A stretch of DNA of 23,898 nt from Hofstenia miamia (Eukaryota > Xenacoelomorpha > Acoela), in assembly GCA_004352715.1 (NCBI GenBank), contig SCFE01000107.1:476595-500492 (forward strand). The letters run 5' to 3'. Below, piece after piece: positions 8,593-19,344 of the stretch. A model generated the notes under the pieces. That model was given only the letters and a program-made list of their open reading frames with translations. It was not told the origin of the DNA and did not search any database. Position 1 is the first letter of the stretch; each line of letters begins with the position of its first letter. The position numbers and the translations under genes were made by a program.

Positions 8593-9048
8593 ATGTTCAC
8601 GAAAAAAGAAAAATCGCTCTTCTATTTTACTTTAACTGACCAAGAAAAATGGATATACACATGCTCTTGTGGAATAAAGCGAAGACAGGCCAACAACACT
8701 GGTTATGCAAATCTCAATTCTCACGTTGATTCTGATCATCCAGATTGGCAAACCAAGATGCAGAATGCAGTCAATAGTGGTAGCGGTACTTTGAACAAAT
8801 TTATTGTTAAATCTACAATTTCAAAAAAAGTTCAAAATCATTTCGGCTGGCTGGAATGGGTTGTTATGGAAGGTAACCCATTTACATTCGTAGAAAATCA
8901 GTACAATCGGAAGTATTCCAAGTTGGAGCCAATTTGTCGAAATACATTTATGGAGGTTTTGCATAAAGTTACGAAGAAAACCGAGGAAGCGGTACGCACA
9001 GAACTTCCTAAAAAATTCGGCATTTTACTGGACAGGTGGTCCAATTCC
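8593..9048 (+). CDS. hAT transposase, N-terminal part with BED-type zinc finger (cut by gap)
   Basis: 152 codons are visible before the gap. Residues 20-52 form a BED-like finger: W20, C24-x-C26, then GYANLNSH with H44, H49 and DHPDW. BED fingers bind the ends of hAT elements. Residues about 84-150 match the conserved pre-catalytic region: W-x-x-x-x-N-P-F-x-F-V-E-N, R-K-Y-x-K-L-x-x-I-x-R-x-T, and then LPKKFGILLDRWSNS. The Asp of L-D-x-W-S is the expected first catalytic acidic residue of the RNase H-like fold, although Arg replaces the usual Gly. ATG 8593 is the first Met after an in-frame stop. The frame after the gap (FWDVNLVDVACKRD, stop by 9549) is too short to be a full catalytic domain, so the copy is probably defective unless the gap is undersized. 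Confidence 0.85.
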
Positions 9049-9502
9049 NNNNNNNNNNNNNNNNNNNNNNNNNNNNNNNNNNNNNNNNNNNNNNNNNNNN
9101 NNNNNNNNNNNNNNNNNNNNNNNNNNNNNNNNNNNNNNNNNNNNNNNNNNNNNNNNNNNNNNNNNNNNNNNNNNNNNNNNNNNNNNNNNNNNNNNNNNNN
9201 NNNNNNNNNNNNNNNNNNNNNNNNNNNNNNNNNNNNNNNNNNNNNNNNNNNNNNNNNNNNNNNNNNNNNNNNNNNNNNNNNNNNNNNNNNNNNNNNNNNN
9301 NNNNNNNNNNNNNNNNNNNNNNNNNNNNNNNNNNNNNNNNNNNNNNNNNNNNNNNNNNNNNNNNNNNNNNNNNNNNNNNNNNNNNNNNNNNNNNNNNNNN
9401 NNNNNNNNNNNNNNNNNNNNNNNNNNNNNNNNNNNNNNNNNNNNNNNNNNNNNNNNNNNNNNNNNNNNNNNNNNNNNNNNNNNNNNNNNNNNNNNNNNNN
9501 NN
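9049..9502. other. Assembly gap of 454 N inside hAT transposase
   Basis: Unknown bases replace the catalytic core. Unlike the other two gaps, its flanks are not duplicated. Confidence 0.9.
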
Positions 9503-9593
9503 GTTTCTGGGATGTGAATTTGGTTGATGTTGCTTGTAAACGTGACTGAATTCAATTTATTTGCTATATTGTTTTCAAAAATCAGTTATTTTA

Positions 9594-9649
9594 CAATAAT
9601 TGAAATTATTGCAATAATTGATTGCGTTGACGTCTCAGGAAAAATAATT
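9594..9649. repeat. Right subterminal palindromic repeats of hAT element
   Basis: CAATAATTG at 9594-9602, a perfect 16-bp palindrome AATTATTGCAATAATT at 9604-9619, and aataattgattg at about 9643. They mirror the units at 8334-8438. Confidence 0.75.
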
Positions 9650-9696
9650 GATTGTAGCACAGAAATAGTATTGCAATATATTTTTGAACACCCCTG

Positions 9697-9704
9697 GTTA
9701 TACC
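9697..9704. repeat. Right target-site duplication of hAT element
   Basis: GTTATACC, identical to 8297-8304. Confidence 0.95.
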
Positions 9705-9766
9705 GCTTCATTCTGCAACTGACTTTTTATCTATATAGATTGATCTGACGAGCGACATCTACTTAC

Positions 9767-9840
9767 CTTTGTGCAGAATGACAGGGCGGCAATTTGAGGG
9801 CGAACTTCCGACAGTAATGCCAATTATGCGCAAATGATAA
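9767..9840 (-). other. Candidate exon end with consensus donor, minus strand
   Basis: On the minus strand CACAAAG|GTAAGT (boundary at 9767/9766) is a perfect donor, preceded by sequence richer in G+C and free of stops in one frame (KFALKLPPCHSAQ, then AG). In that frame the split codon would join in phase with the first base of the homeobox exon at 4380. No acceptor or start codon is clear, so it may be a first (possibly untranslated) exon of the same minus-strand gene or a chance site. Confidence 0.22.
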
Positions 9841-9849
9841 ATGACATAG

Positions 9850-10461
9850 TGAAATTAGAAAATATTAGGTTTCAACCGTCCAAAATGCACGGATAATTCT
9901 TTTTACGCACGTTGAATATTAGAGGCATGATAAATAATTCTCGCAATAGATGTAAACATGTACTAGCGCTCGTAATTTATTGCGGAAAGGCCAAAAGCCT
10001 ATGACATTTTCATAACTGTACATGGTAATCTTTTTGAAATAACGCAATAAACTTGAACTCTCAAATTCATAAGAACTATGGATTTTTAAGGCGTATCAGG
10101 CGCATTTATTTATGTATTTTGAGCTTGATATGAATTTTTGCAATTAAATATATCTACTTAAATTTGAAAAATACCCAACTACAATGGAAATATGTGAATC
10201 CAAGAATATAATCCAATATCGTTAAATGATAAATGAAGCTCAATAACTTGCGCATTAATGGCTTCTATAAAATTTCCCAAATAATATATGCGATGGTGTG
10301 CGCTATACATTGTTCACATAAGCTTAAGAATATTGAAAAAGACCAACCTGATGCAATGAATTTTACATATCCAAACTGATTATTTTATGGTAAGCGACGT
10401 CTCTTATTATCTTATAAAACCGTTCGCAAACTCGTAGATTTTATTAAAGTTATTGTACAAA

Positions 10462-10466
<5 letters not shown>
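9850..10466. other. AT-rich sequence, no gene recognised
   Basis: No open frame or motif that I can support on either strand. Confidence 0.4.

Positions 10467-10497
<31 letters not shown>
10467..10497. repeat. (TA)n microsatellite, left of gap
   Basis: About 15 TA units, followed by ttctgat and then the N run. Confidence 0.95.
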
Positions 10498-10499
<2 letters not shown>

Positions 10500-10503
10500 T
10501 GAT

Positions 10504-10669
10504 NNNNNNNNNNNNNNNNNNNNNNNNNNNNNNNNNNNNNNNNNNNNNNNNNNNNNNNNNNNNNNNNNNNNNNNNNNNNNNNNNNNNNNNNNNNNNNNNN
10601 NNNNNNNNNNNNNNNNNNNNNNNNNNNNNNNNNNNNNNNNNNNNNNNNNNNNNNNNNNNNNNNNNNNNN
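10504..10669. other. Assembly gap of 166 N between two identical TA tracts
   Basis: Both sides carry (TA)n followed by ttctgat, so the two contig ends may overlap and the gap may be artificial. Confidence 0.9.
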
Positions 10670-10693
10670 ATATATATATATATATATATATAT
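10670..10693. repeat. (TA)n microsatellite, right of gap
   Basis: About 12 AT units, then ttctgatgatcttagg. Confidence 0.95.
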
Positions 10694-10864
10694 TCTGATG
10701 ATCTTAGGACATTTAAAACTAAAATATCAGCATTTCTAAAGACCTTAACCATTTATTTTAATATTGACAAAACTTGTTATTATATAAATGGTTCTTTACA
10801 CGTCGATGCTAGAATTTATAGCCTATCTTTTCAATTGTTGTATTCTTTTATAGAATTTAAGTCT

Positions 10865-10867
<3 letters not shown>

Positions 10868-10899
<32 letters not shown>
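10868..10899. repeat. (TA)n microsatellite
   Basis: About 16 TA units, unrelated in flanks to the gap-associated tracts. Confidence 0.95.
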
Positions 10900-10901
<2 letters not shown>

Positions 10902-11838
10902 TTCATTACTCGAAATGCATTAAGAGTATGATTATATATCGCTCTCAGTATGTGTATTTTTTTCATAGATCACGCTGTTTGCCACACCTAGATATACATC
11001 TCCCGCTCAGTACATTTTAACAAATTTCTTGGGTGTGTAATATTTAAAAACAATTAAAGTATAATAATTACTTGGCGATATGAACAAAAGTAACAATTCG
11101 CGCTTTGCTCTATGGATTAAGCGACTCTTTGTTCACTTAATAATACATTTATCATTGACTTGTAAATAATTGATTTAAAAACATGAAAGTTATTTAAAAA
11201 TTTTTTTGCAAAGTAAATGAAATCCATACCAAAACAAGCGATGTAATAAAAATTAACACATGTTGTCAATATTTCTGAAACTGCCTAGTGTAGTCATTCA
11301 AAACATGCAATTGAATTCAATTTTTTCAAGATATTTTTCATTTGTAGAGGTGAATCAATGGAAATCCGTTGAAAACAGACAGAAGACAGTCCACCGCTAT
11401 TGCAGTGCAAAACATACCGAATTATTATAAATAACGCCGCTTTACAATTCAAGTACGAAAGATTTTTATATATTTTAAGAAATTCCTTTATACTGTAAAG
11501 CAAACATTTAAACACATTTCGCTTAGAATTGAGTTCTAGTCTAGCGTAGGTTTAGGTGGTTGAACTGTGACGTTAGAAATAATATCCGTTATTCGATTAG
11601 TAATAGGCGATTAAAGACAACTTGTTCGATTGGACAGAAGAAAATTTCAATGTCAAATCGGCCAAAAACTAGTTTACATTTAGACATAAATCATTTTAAT
11701 TGTTTTACATTAAATTTCCCATATTACTAAAGTTTCAAGTCACGTGACATAATTTGGCAAAGGTGATCACTGTTATTTATGCAGTAAATTACACAACAAA
11801 ATTTCGTACCTTCATAGAAAGTTAATTAATTACAAGCA
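10900..11838. other. AT-rich sequence, no gene recognised
   Basis: No supported feature. A 73-codon minus frame at 11294-11515 has no recognisable motif. Confidence 0.4.
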
Positions 11839-12014
11839 GGACTTCGGAGAAGGCCCAAATATGAAGTTGCTCCAACACCCACTCAGGAGCACATTTCTAT
11901 CAGCATTTAGTTCCAGCTGCGGCTCAGGGAATGTTAGATTCCAATGGCCCCAGCAATGATATGGGCTACAAAATTAACAATGCGAATATTCACGATTTTT
12001 TGAAAACTTATTGA
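11839..12014 (+). pseudogene. Unrecognised coding-like patch in two frames
   Basis: A patch richer in G+C than its surroundings. Frame one (11839 to a TAG near 11910) reads GLRRRPKYEVAPTPTQEH. A second frame from about 11894 to the TGA at 12012-12014 reads AHFYQHLVPAAAQGMLDSNG, then PSNDMGYKINNANIHDF. Dropping two bases after the GAG CAC codons would join them into one sequence, as expected of a frameshifted exon or pseudogene. An acceptor-like acatttctatcag near 11903 offers the alternative of a terminal exon. I recognise no family. Confidence 0.28.
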
Positions 12015-15000
12015 TTTATTTTAGCGAGTTTCCCTGAATTTGTATATATTTTTTTATAAAGCACTGCTCTTTGTGTAACAAATACCAACTAATAAAAATA
12101 GTATTGCAAAAAGGCTTGGGACCTGTTCTATAAACACGGCTTCTGTTCCAGCACTTGTTCCACCGGCATTTTAGAATTTTGTCCAAGTTGTGGATCCGTT
12201 TCCATGAAAAATGTTTTGCCTATAAATTTTTAAACATAAAAAATCCCATTACATTGATCAATTCCATATGACAAGCGGTAAAGTGATATGATTTCAACAA
12301 TATTACCATGTCAAAATTTTTCTGAAACATTTATGTAAACCATTTATATTGCAAAACAAAAACAAACAATGAAGTATTCAGTGTCACTCTCGCCTATTAA
12401 ATATAAAATTGGAAGATAATGTTGTGATAAATTATCACTGATAATACATAAAACCTAGAAAAACTGCGTTTACATCACTTGTGGCTTTAATTTCGCAGAT
12501 TGCGCAATAGACTAGAGCTCAAATATTTACACATCAAATAATATTAATTTAAGTTTTAAATTCAAACTGTTTAAGAATAACCCAGTAGTGTGTTGCCCAA
12601 GGAACATGTAATAAAATGTACGTGTTGGATTTTTGTGGAAAAAAACAACATGTGATGTACATAAATCATAATTTGTGTTAGTGGAAGACATTTAAAATCA
12701 TAAACAGTATTATTGCACTTGGAATTAATATTGATCTGAATTGATATGAGTTGATTTAAAACATTGAAAATGTATACTTTAAAATGCAATGGATCTGCTT
12801 CGCTGTATTAGAATATAACGTATTTTTTACTATTGCAATGTACACAACGGAGTGAATAAGGGCGATAATACAATCAAGTTGTTTTCCAATTTTTAGACAA
12901 ATCTCTGCGACGTATTTGTCCGCTGTTGTTTTTGATGGAAACGCATCACCATAAACTTCTTCATTTATTATTTATTTATTATTATTTATGAAACTATGTC
13001 TGTGGTAGTATAGTTCTTCAGAAATTAAAACCGTATTACACTACGAAATTTATATTCTGAACATGTACAATTATGAAATTATGCGTATTACACGTTGCCA
13101 TTTTGATTTACTAAATATTCCAATAAATTTGATCTACGCATATAGGTCTATATATATATATTCTGAAAAACTGCTAAAATCATATTTCTTTGATATATAA
13201 TCGGGGATTGACCACTTAAATGGTTTGTTTTCGGAATACTTTGAATTAATATATATAATAATTGAATGGGTAAATACATAATTTACAAAACGCTTTGATC
13301 AAATTATGATTCAAGATAATAGTAGTTTTCCACTATAAGTCTAATAGTGGATTTGGAAGTTGCAACAATTTGTACGAACATTATAAATCTAAAACTTAAA
13401 GCAGATAATTATAAAGACACTATGTGCCTCACTTATACACGTGAGCTGCGTAGGTTACTTGATTTCTAAGAAATATGTAGAGAACATATCGTAGCCAAAC
13501 AATATAATACTGATATCAAGAAATTGATTTGATTTGAAATTTCCATATCAAAGGCGACTTTGTATATACATAGAAACCTTAAAGTTCTTGTGGAGAACCT
13601 TATACATCAGTTTTGTTTCACAGAGATATCAATGTACATGTAGTTGTTTCTATTCTACTGTTTACACACCATTAGCTTTCCATCATTTCATATTATAGAC
13701 AAAAATAATTACATTTTCATAATAAAACTCTCTTCCAAATATTGAAATAGAATACAGAATATCATATAGAAATATCATATAGAATAATAGGTTTTTCATA
13801 GACGGATCATCAGCACAGTACACATTTTCTAAAATCTGTAACCTTGTCTACATTGAAAACAGTCAAGTAAAACCGATAAAATACTTAGATCTCAAAAACA
13901 ATTGTCTCAATTTATAATTAAACTGGCATTATGCAGGCATTAAGATAATTCATATAACTACATGCACAATTAATTGAATTTTAAACAAATTAAAGTATTA
14001 GAAATATACAAATAGATAATCAATTAAAATCAATTGCTAGCCAAACAAGTTTCATCTTAAAAAATCTCAATATATTTCACAAGTAGTTGCAAGTAATTGA
14101 AATCAAGTGCTATTAATAAATCTGTAATGAATTTTTCTAGAAATGCTGTATTCTAGCAGTACGTCAGATTGCGCAACATTAGACAATGAGTCAGTGTCTA
14201 TATTAAAATAAGTACGTTACAGAGGGGGAAACGATCGACAAATAAACTGTATAAAAAATCCACCACTGTAATTCACAAGTAATGAGCTTATTTATCAGTC
14301 CGCCTACATCAATGTATACAGTTGACCACAATCTAGATACTTTATTATCTATTTATAAAACGGCAAGATATGTTTTATCACGCAAATATTGTGTGCCAAT
14401 AAAATGAATGCTAACTGACAATATCAGCGATATAAACATAATTTCGAAATTAGATTTGTATCAAATCCAACGAGTTAGAATTGGGGCAATCGCATCTGAT
14501 TCGGAAGCTAAGGAAAACAGAATCAACAGCAACAGTATCCAAGGTTCAGTTCAATTCCATTGGAAAAGGAATGCAATACCTTAGTATGAAAATGTGATTT
14601 TCAACAAATAATGTAATACACTTAATCATTATAAAATGCCGACATAACACATTGATTGTTTGTTGATACTTTAGGTCTGTAGGACAAATTATATGAACCA
14701 AATTGTTTAGATTGTAGGATAGGAGAAGGCAAGCTAAGTATTTTACGGGTCGTTTCAATTTACTGCACAAATTCAATATCAACAGATAAATTAATTATAC
14801 ATACATACATTTTTCTATAAATACATATAACTAGAATATGAGCAATGAAAATATACTAAATTAATTTTGTTTACAAGATTTCTAAAAATGATGAAAATAA
14901 ACATATCATGGTGTATTTACATAAGACACGCTTTTAGAGGGAGGCACCAGGGGGTTACTCTAATTACATTTTACAATTTGGTTTGCTTGGATATATTTTT

Positions 15001-15840
15001 GTTTAAATCACTATAGATTTTTAAACTTAGAGGTTGCCCTCTATCCCTGTTTAAGTAATCCTAGAACCGCGCCTGATTTGCATAAATCGAATATTAAATG
15101 AAACATTATTTTAGACGGAAGAATAATCCCGTAATTTGGGATCAAATGTATTAACTGATGAAAAAATTACTCTTGCGATCGCATTATAAAACATAAGATA
15201 TACTATGCATAAAGATAGTGTGAAAAATGGCACAATCTAACTCCAATCTCAGGGCTCTGCCGATGTCTTAAGTGAGTAATATTAAATTGAGCTAAATTTC
15301 AAGCTGAAATGTTCTTCATAGAACAGGAGATTTACAATATACCATGCGATTTTAATTACATGTAGATCAAGCACATGTTTAGTACTTTTGGTATCAGATT
15401 CAAATTTAAAACCGTGGTGTTACTTAATATAGTGTCTACTGTAATAAGAAATTCAAACTTATACGTTTATTTAATAGATAACTATACAAATAGAGTGACT
15501 TACTGTGACATGCGATGAGTATCTAAATAAACGAATATAACTACTGGCTATCAGATAGAAAATTAAGCATTAAATTATGTTGAAATTAGAAAATTACTAC
15601 GATTGCGCAAGAGAATTTAATATCCTTATTGGTCGACTACACATACTACACATGAAACACGAATTTCAGTTGAAACATGATTCGACGATATTAAATACAC
15701 ATATAATCTCTTGATAATGAGCCATTCAACTTGTGCTAAGCTTAATTGCTAACGCTAAAGTTTTAAAAAATATTCTTTCGAATTGAAATAGACAAAAATA
15801 TAACATTTGAATCGCTTACTACTAATATTAACTCTTATTG
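12015..15840. other. Long AT-rich stretch, no gene recognised
   Basis: No supported coding sequence. It holds a small G+C-richer patch at 12110-12230 without a consistent frame and a short (acat)n at about 14804. At 14930-15080 there is a compact repeat-like segment with partly inverted ends (gagggaggcaccaggg / ccctctatccctg) and an AGG/CCT-rich border, which may be an old MITE. Short open frames at 12571-12789 and 14546-14782 look random. Confidence 0.4.
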
Positions 15841-15843
15841 GTA

Positions 15844-15865
15844 CGGGAGTAACATTTTGTTACAA
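15844..15865 (+). repeat. TGTAAC/GTTACA dyad repeat, copy 1
   Basis: CGGGAGTAACATTTTGTTAC (then AA), preceded by TA. It is in the same orientation as copy 2 and differs from it at one base over 22. Confidence 0.7.
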
Positions 15866-16008
15866 AACGATATACTTCGCTTTCTCATTTGTGCACAATA
15901 CGAAAAGCTATCTATTCCTTAAATACTTAATTATCTTATTTCATGACATGTTTTGAATTGCACTCCTCTTATTTTCCAATCAGGATTACAAAATATTCCT
16001 TTAACGTA

Positions 16009-16030
16009 CGGGTGTAACATTTTGTTACAA
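16009..16030 (+). repeat. TGTAAC/GTTACA dyad repeat, copy 2 (left TIR candidate)
   Basis: CGGGTGTAACATTTTGTTAC (then AA), preceded by TA at 16007-16008. The core TGTAAC-ATTTT-GTTACA is itself a dyad. An inverted copy lies at 16989-17010. Confidence 0.7.
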
Positions 16031-16988
16031 TATTATATATTAGTGATATACCAAAGCATAAAGCTTCTCATATGATTAAAGCCTTAGCATTTGATGCAGA
16101 CAGTGATACAAATGATATTACATGTACCATATACAATAATGAAAACATATAACAACAATGAAGTAGCAATAAGTGACAATGAAAGACATTCTTCTCCAAT
16201 GGCGGAAAATTCCGATTGAAGAAAATTCAATTAGCACTAATATGGATGATTTTTTGGCAAATTATGTTTATTCATTATCCATATGATACTACACTTTCTA
16301 CAAACCTCTTACGGCTTTCCAAAGGTCAACATTGTTTTGCAGTTCATAAGATTTGATAATTACTGAAAAACCCTGAGAGATTCCAAAGTAACAAATTAGC
16401 AGCAGTTTGATCTGTTTGGTAGTCTTTCAATGAATGCATTAGCTTTTTTATTAATCATCTGATGCTCTCACAGTAGATGAACAGGTTTTTCATACTTGAA
16501 ATATATATATTGCATTGTTGATATACACTACACATTTCTTAAATTGAAGATTTTGTATTAACAATATAATTATTAATTTCATACACATTTATAGGCTTTT
16601 CTGCATTACATATCGTTTATTGGGTTGTCTCCTTTCTGGTCTGATCAGGTGATAGCAGCCAGGGTTTTGACGTATACATTGAATATCTTTTATGGCTACA
16701 ATAATATTATGTACTAAACAGACAGCTTTTGGTTCTTGGGTTAGTATTGCGACAAGATTTGCTAAGTCGTAGAATTGGGGATTGCCTCAGGATGAAACGC
16801 TAGATTAACTTTTGCTCCTTGGTAATCCAAGATCAAGATTGTATCCAACCTCGTGCAATAAATGCTCAATTGTGATAAGCCCAAAACATTAGAAATTATT
16901 TAAACAATTGTATTTATTTTGCTAACTTTTTTTAATCTGTACTTCTTTGAATTTTTTATATAAATGTCATTTTCTGGATTTTACTTTA

Positions 16989-17010
16989 TTGTAACAAAGT
17001 GTTACACGCG
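16989..17010 (-). repeat. TGTAAC/GTTACA dyad repeat, copy 3 (right TIR candidate)
   Basis: Read on the minus strand it is CGCGTGTAACACTTTGTTAC (then AA), two mismatches from copy 2, followed on the plus strand by TA at 17011-17012. Confidence 0.7.
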
Positions 17011-17012
17011 TA

Positions 17013-18780
17013 CTAAATAAGAATATGTAAATGACCGTATTTGGTTCGTATAATAATATTTAGAATAGATTAATTTTGTTCAGATCTAAAAAGTTTCGTT
17101 TCAAAAATTACGGAATCTCTTTTTGAGCTGATAAAGATGATAAAAATGAGTATTTAACCAGTTGTAACTAATGGAATTAAAAATGGATATCATTTTAATG
17201 AATCAATTAACAGAATTGAAAAAACGTAAACAAAAAATTAAGAAGTTCAAAATGTGTTGTTCTCGAACAATAATTAAAAGAAAGAATTCATTTGATCTGC
17301 TGACAATCAATAGACAGAAACCAACCTTGAATAAAGCACGCTGGCCATAGCTGAAGTAACAATGACTAAAAAATAGTATCTATGTTACGTTTTTTGTAAC
17401 TTATTGTATGTGAAAGGACTTCCTATTTTTACAGTGGTTGATCTACGGTAATCAGTAATTTTTTAATAATTAAAAATCAAATTCAATAAGTACAAATGGT
17501 TGACGTTTGCAATTAACATTTGTGTAGCAAATAAAATAAGAAATCCCTACTACGTGCAGAAAAACATATTCAGAAAAAATGTACAATTTAGAGAAAATTC
17601 AATTATTGTAAATTAAAAACATATTTCAATAGATATCTATTATTATAAAATATTTGGATATTTTGGATGTGTAATTTTGCAACTCATCTATTATATACAT
17701 ATAACAACATGATCAAAACCAATTCTCAAATACTAAATAAAATCGGAGCTCACTTACAATTAGTCATCCATGAATGAAAACTGATGAAATATATATGAAA
17801 TCGGAACATAATAGTAATGTTAAATTTTTAACATGCTGAAACCACCAATTTTGTAAGCAATAGAAAACTATGAGAGGCATACAATCACAGCATTGTCAAC
17901 AGCTATGAAAAATAATTTTCAATAAAGAAAAATGAATACGATCTTTAATTTAATCATTTGACTCTTTTTTAAACTTACTCAGATTAGGATACACAGAAAC
18001 AGCGATATAACCAAAATCGTAACAAAACTTCTCGTCCATAAGCAATGCCAATCAAATTATACATATTTACCAACAGTGAACTAAGAATACATAATTATCA
18101 AAATACTATTTTTATTTGGCAAAAGCACAAACATGCATGTTCCGCATTGAAGATGATTTTAGTAATTTTCACTTTACATCATAAATGGTAAGGATCTAAG
18201 TTTTTCCTAAAAAATTAAGCATTTTACAATTTTAATTATCATAATTCCTTTAAAATTGCAAATCGTAAATTAAAGAGTTAACACTTTTTAAAACCAATAG
18301 CTACTTACAACTGCTTTGCTTACAATTGTACAATTTATGCTTCTTTAATTGCATATATATATATATGTTCTTAGCAAACCTGAATTTAAATTGATGAAAT
18401 ACATTTAAAGGTCCCAAAATTCATGTTTAATACATAAAATCCGTTTATAGTATGACCATATATGGCAAGACGAAATTTGTTTAGGCACATTGCAAAGGGC
18501 AGTGGTATTTATTTGCATGTTTATAAATTTGATCTATTCTAAATGCGAGGGCCCCAGTAATCATTCAAAAGACTGATAAGTGAATGAACCTCATCTTTAG
18601 ACTTTTTAACTACTGAAGCCGGATACTAATGTTTAATAATTCAACATTTTGCAAAATTATAATTATATATTAAAGACAAATTAAATATTTTCTTGAAACT
18701 CAATATAACTTCTGCATATAACAACATATTTATAAACACTATAATATTGTTAAGTTTGCTATCTATCATGGCGATACATC
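17013..18780. other. AT-rich sequence, no gene recognised
   Basis: No supported gene. A further gttac-gtttttt-gtaac dyad lies near 17382-17400, and a short (TA)n tract near 18354. Confidence 0.4.
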
Positions 18781-18967
18781 CTACATTACCATTATGATTC
18801 CCATGATATTGTACATAATGGTATGAGACCATACCATATTCAGAATCTCTGCTAGCATGAGTAAAGGTTCAACACGATGTTTACAAGTAGTGGCTAACAA
18901 CAGCTCATTGCAAAATTCTAGATAAATTGTATGTGAAGTTAGGTAAACTGATTTGACAAAGTTACAG

Positions 18968-19198
18968 CTACTTTTCATCAAAACCAAATGTAAGGTGTCT
19001 AGATTCGTATAATTCTCCAATTAGCAGGTGCCCTGGGGTGAACGCGTTGTAAATGTTTGTAGAGATTAGTTTCGCAAAACTAAAAATATTGAAAAATTGG
19101 TCATAATCAAGCACTGGACTTTTTAGATAAACAGTTATTAATACAAAGAGAAACTGCCGTGGCCGACGTGCGATGCAATGAATAAATAAGCGGTCTGT
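18968..19198 (-). pseudogene. Possible relic of a BEL/Pao-like integrase region
   Basis: An open minus-strand frame of 76 codons without a start Met. Its downstream half reads KLISTNIYNAFTPGHLLIGE. The block L/F-T-P-x-H-F/L-L-I-G is characteristic of the region after the integrase core in BEL/Pao LTR retrotransposons (usually TPGHFLIG). The next frame to the left (18781-18967) contains EFCNELLLATTCKH, which loosely resembles the following FWxxWxxEYLxxL block. No protease, RT, LTR or tRNA primer-binding site is visible. The evidence rests on about ten residues, so chance is a real alternative. Confidence 0.28.
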
Positions 19199-19344
19199 TT
19201 ACTGCATTAATCATTGTGAGACTGCGATGATGTGTTTAGCGCAACTAATTTAGATTTACAGCTCGGTTTGAGATATAACAGACAATATAAAAAAATTGAC
19301 CACTCAAATTTTATTAGCCTCAATTTCCAATTAGCGATCGCTAT

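Larger units (their letters stand above)
8305..9696 (+). mobile_element. hAT DNA transposon with perfect TIRs and 8-bp target duplication
   Basis: The ends are perfect 16-bp inverted repeats, CAGGGGTGTTCAAAAA at 8305-8320 and its complement at 9681-9696. They are flanked by an identical 8-bp duplication, GTTATACC. This combination is diagnostic for the hAT superfamily. The element is 1392 bp as assembled, including 454 N. Both ends carry clusters of CAATAATTG-type palindromes. It encodes a plus-strand transposase beginning at 8593. Autonomous hAT elements usually need about 600 codons, more than fits here, so it is either internally deleted or its gap is larger than drawn. The perfect duplication indicates a recent insertion. 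Confidence 0.95.
16009..17010. mobile_element. Candidate TA-flanked TIR element, degenerate
   Basis: About 1.0 kb lies between inverted copies of the 22-bp dyad repeat (two mismatches), each bounded outside by TA. The interior has no intact frame. A piece near 16092-16140 reads FDADSDTNDITCTIYNNEN and another near 16620-16680 reads FIGLSPFWSDQV, but I cannot assign a transposase family. The TA boundary suggests a Tc1/mariner-like or ISL2EU-like target, and a TTAA reading is also possible on the left side only. The extra outer copy at 15844 suggests a compound or nested end. Confidence 0.4.

Noticed and set aside
9025-9555. Minus-strand frame and alternative plus frame through the hAT gap
   Set aside because: Nearly all residues are unknown. 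The real transposase frame is the one starting at 8593.
10450-10752. Ile-Tyr repeat frames on both strands
   Set aside because: They are translations of the (TA)n microsatellite and the gap.
12110-12230. Cys-containing plus frame (EFCPSCGS) resembling a zinc ribbon
   Set aside because: Only about eight residues fit, the flanks do not match any zinc-ribbon protein, and all three frames look equally plausible.
16361-16670. Outward-facing ccctg/cagggttttg pair as TIRs
   Set aside because: The orientation is wrong for one element, the match is only about ten bases, and there is no target duplication.
18641-18832. Minus 63-codon frame
   Set aside because: It is low-complexity AT-rich translation without a motif and overlaps another frame.
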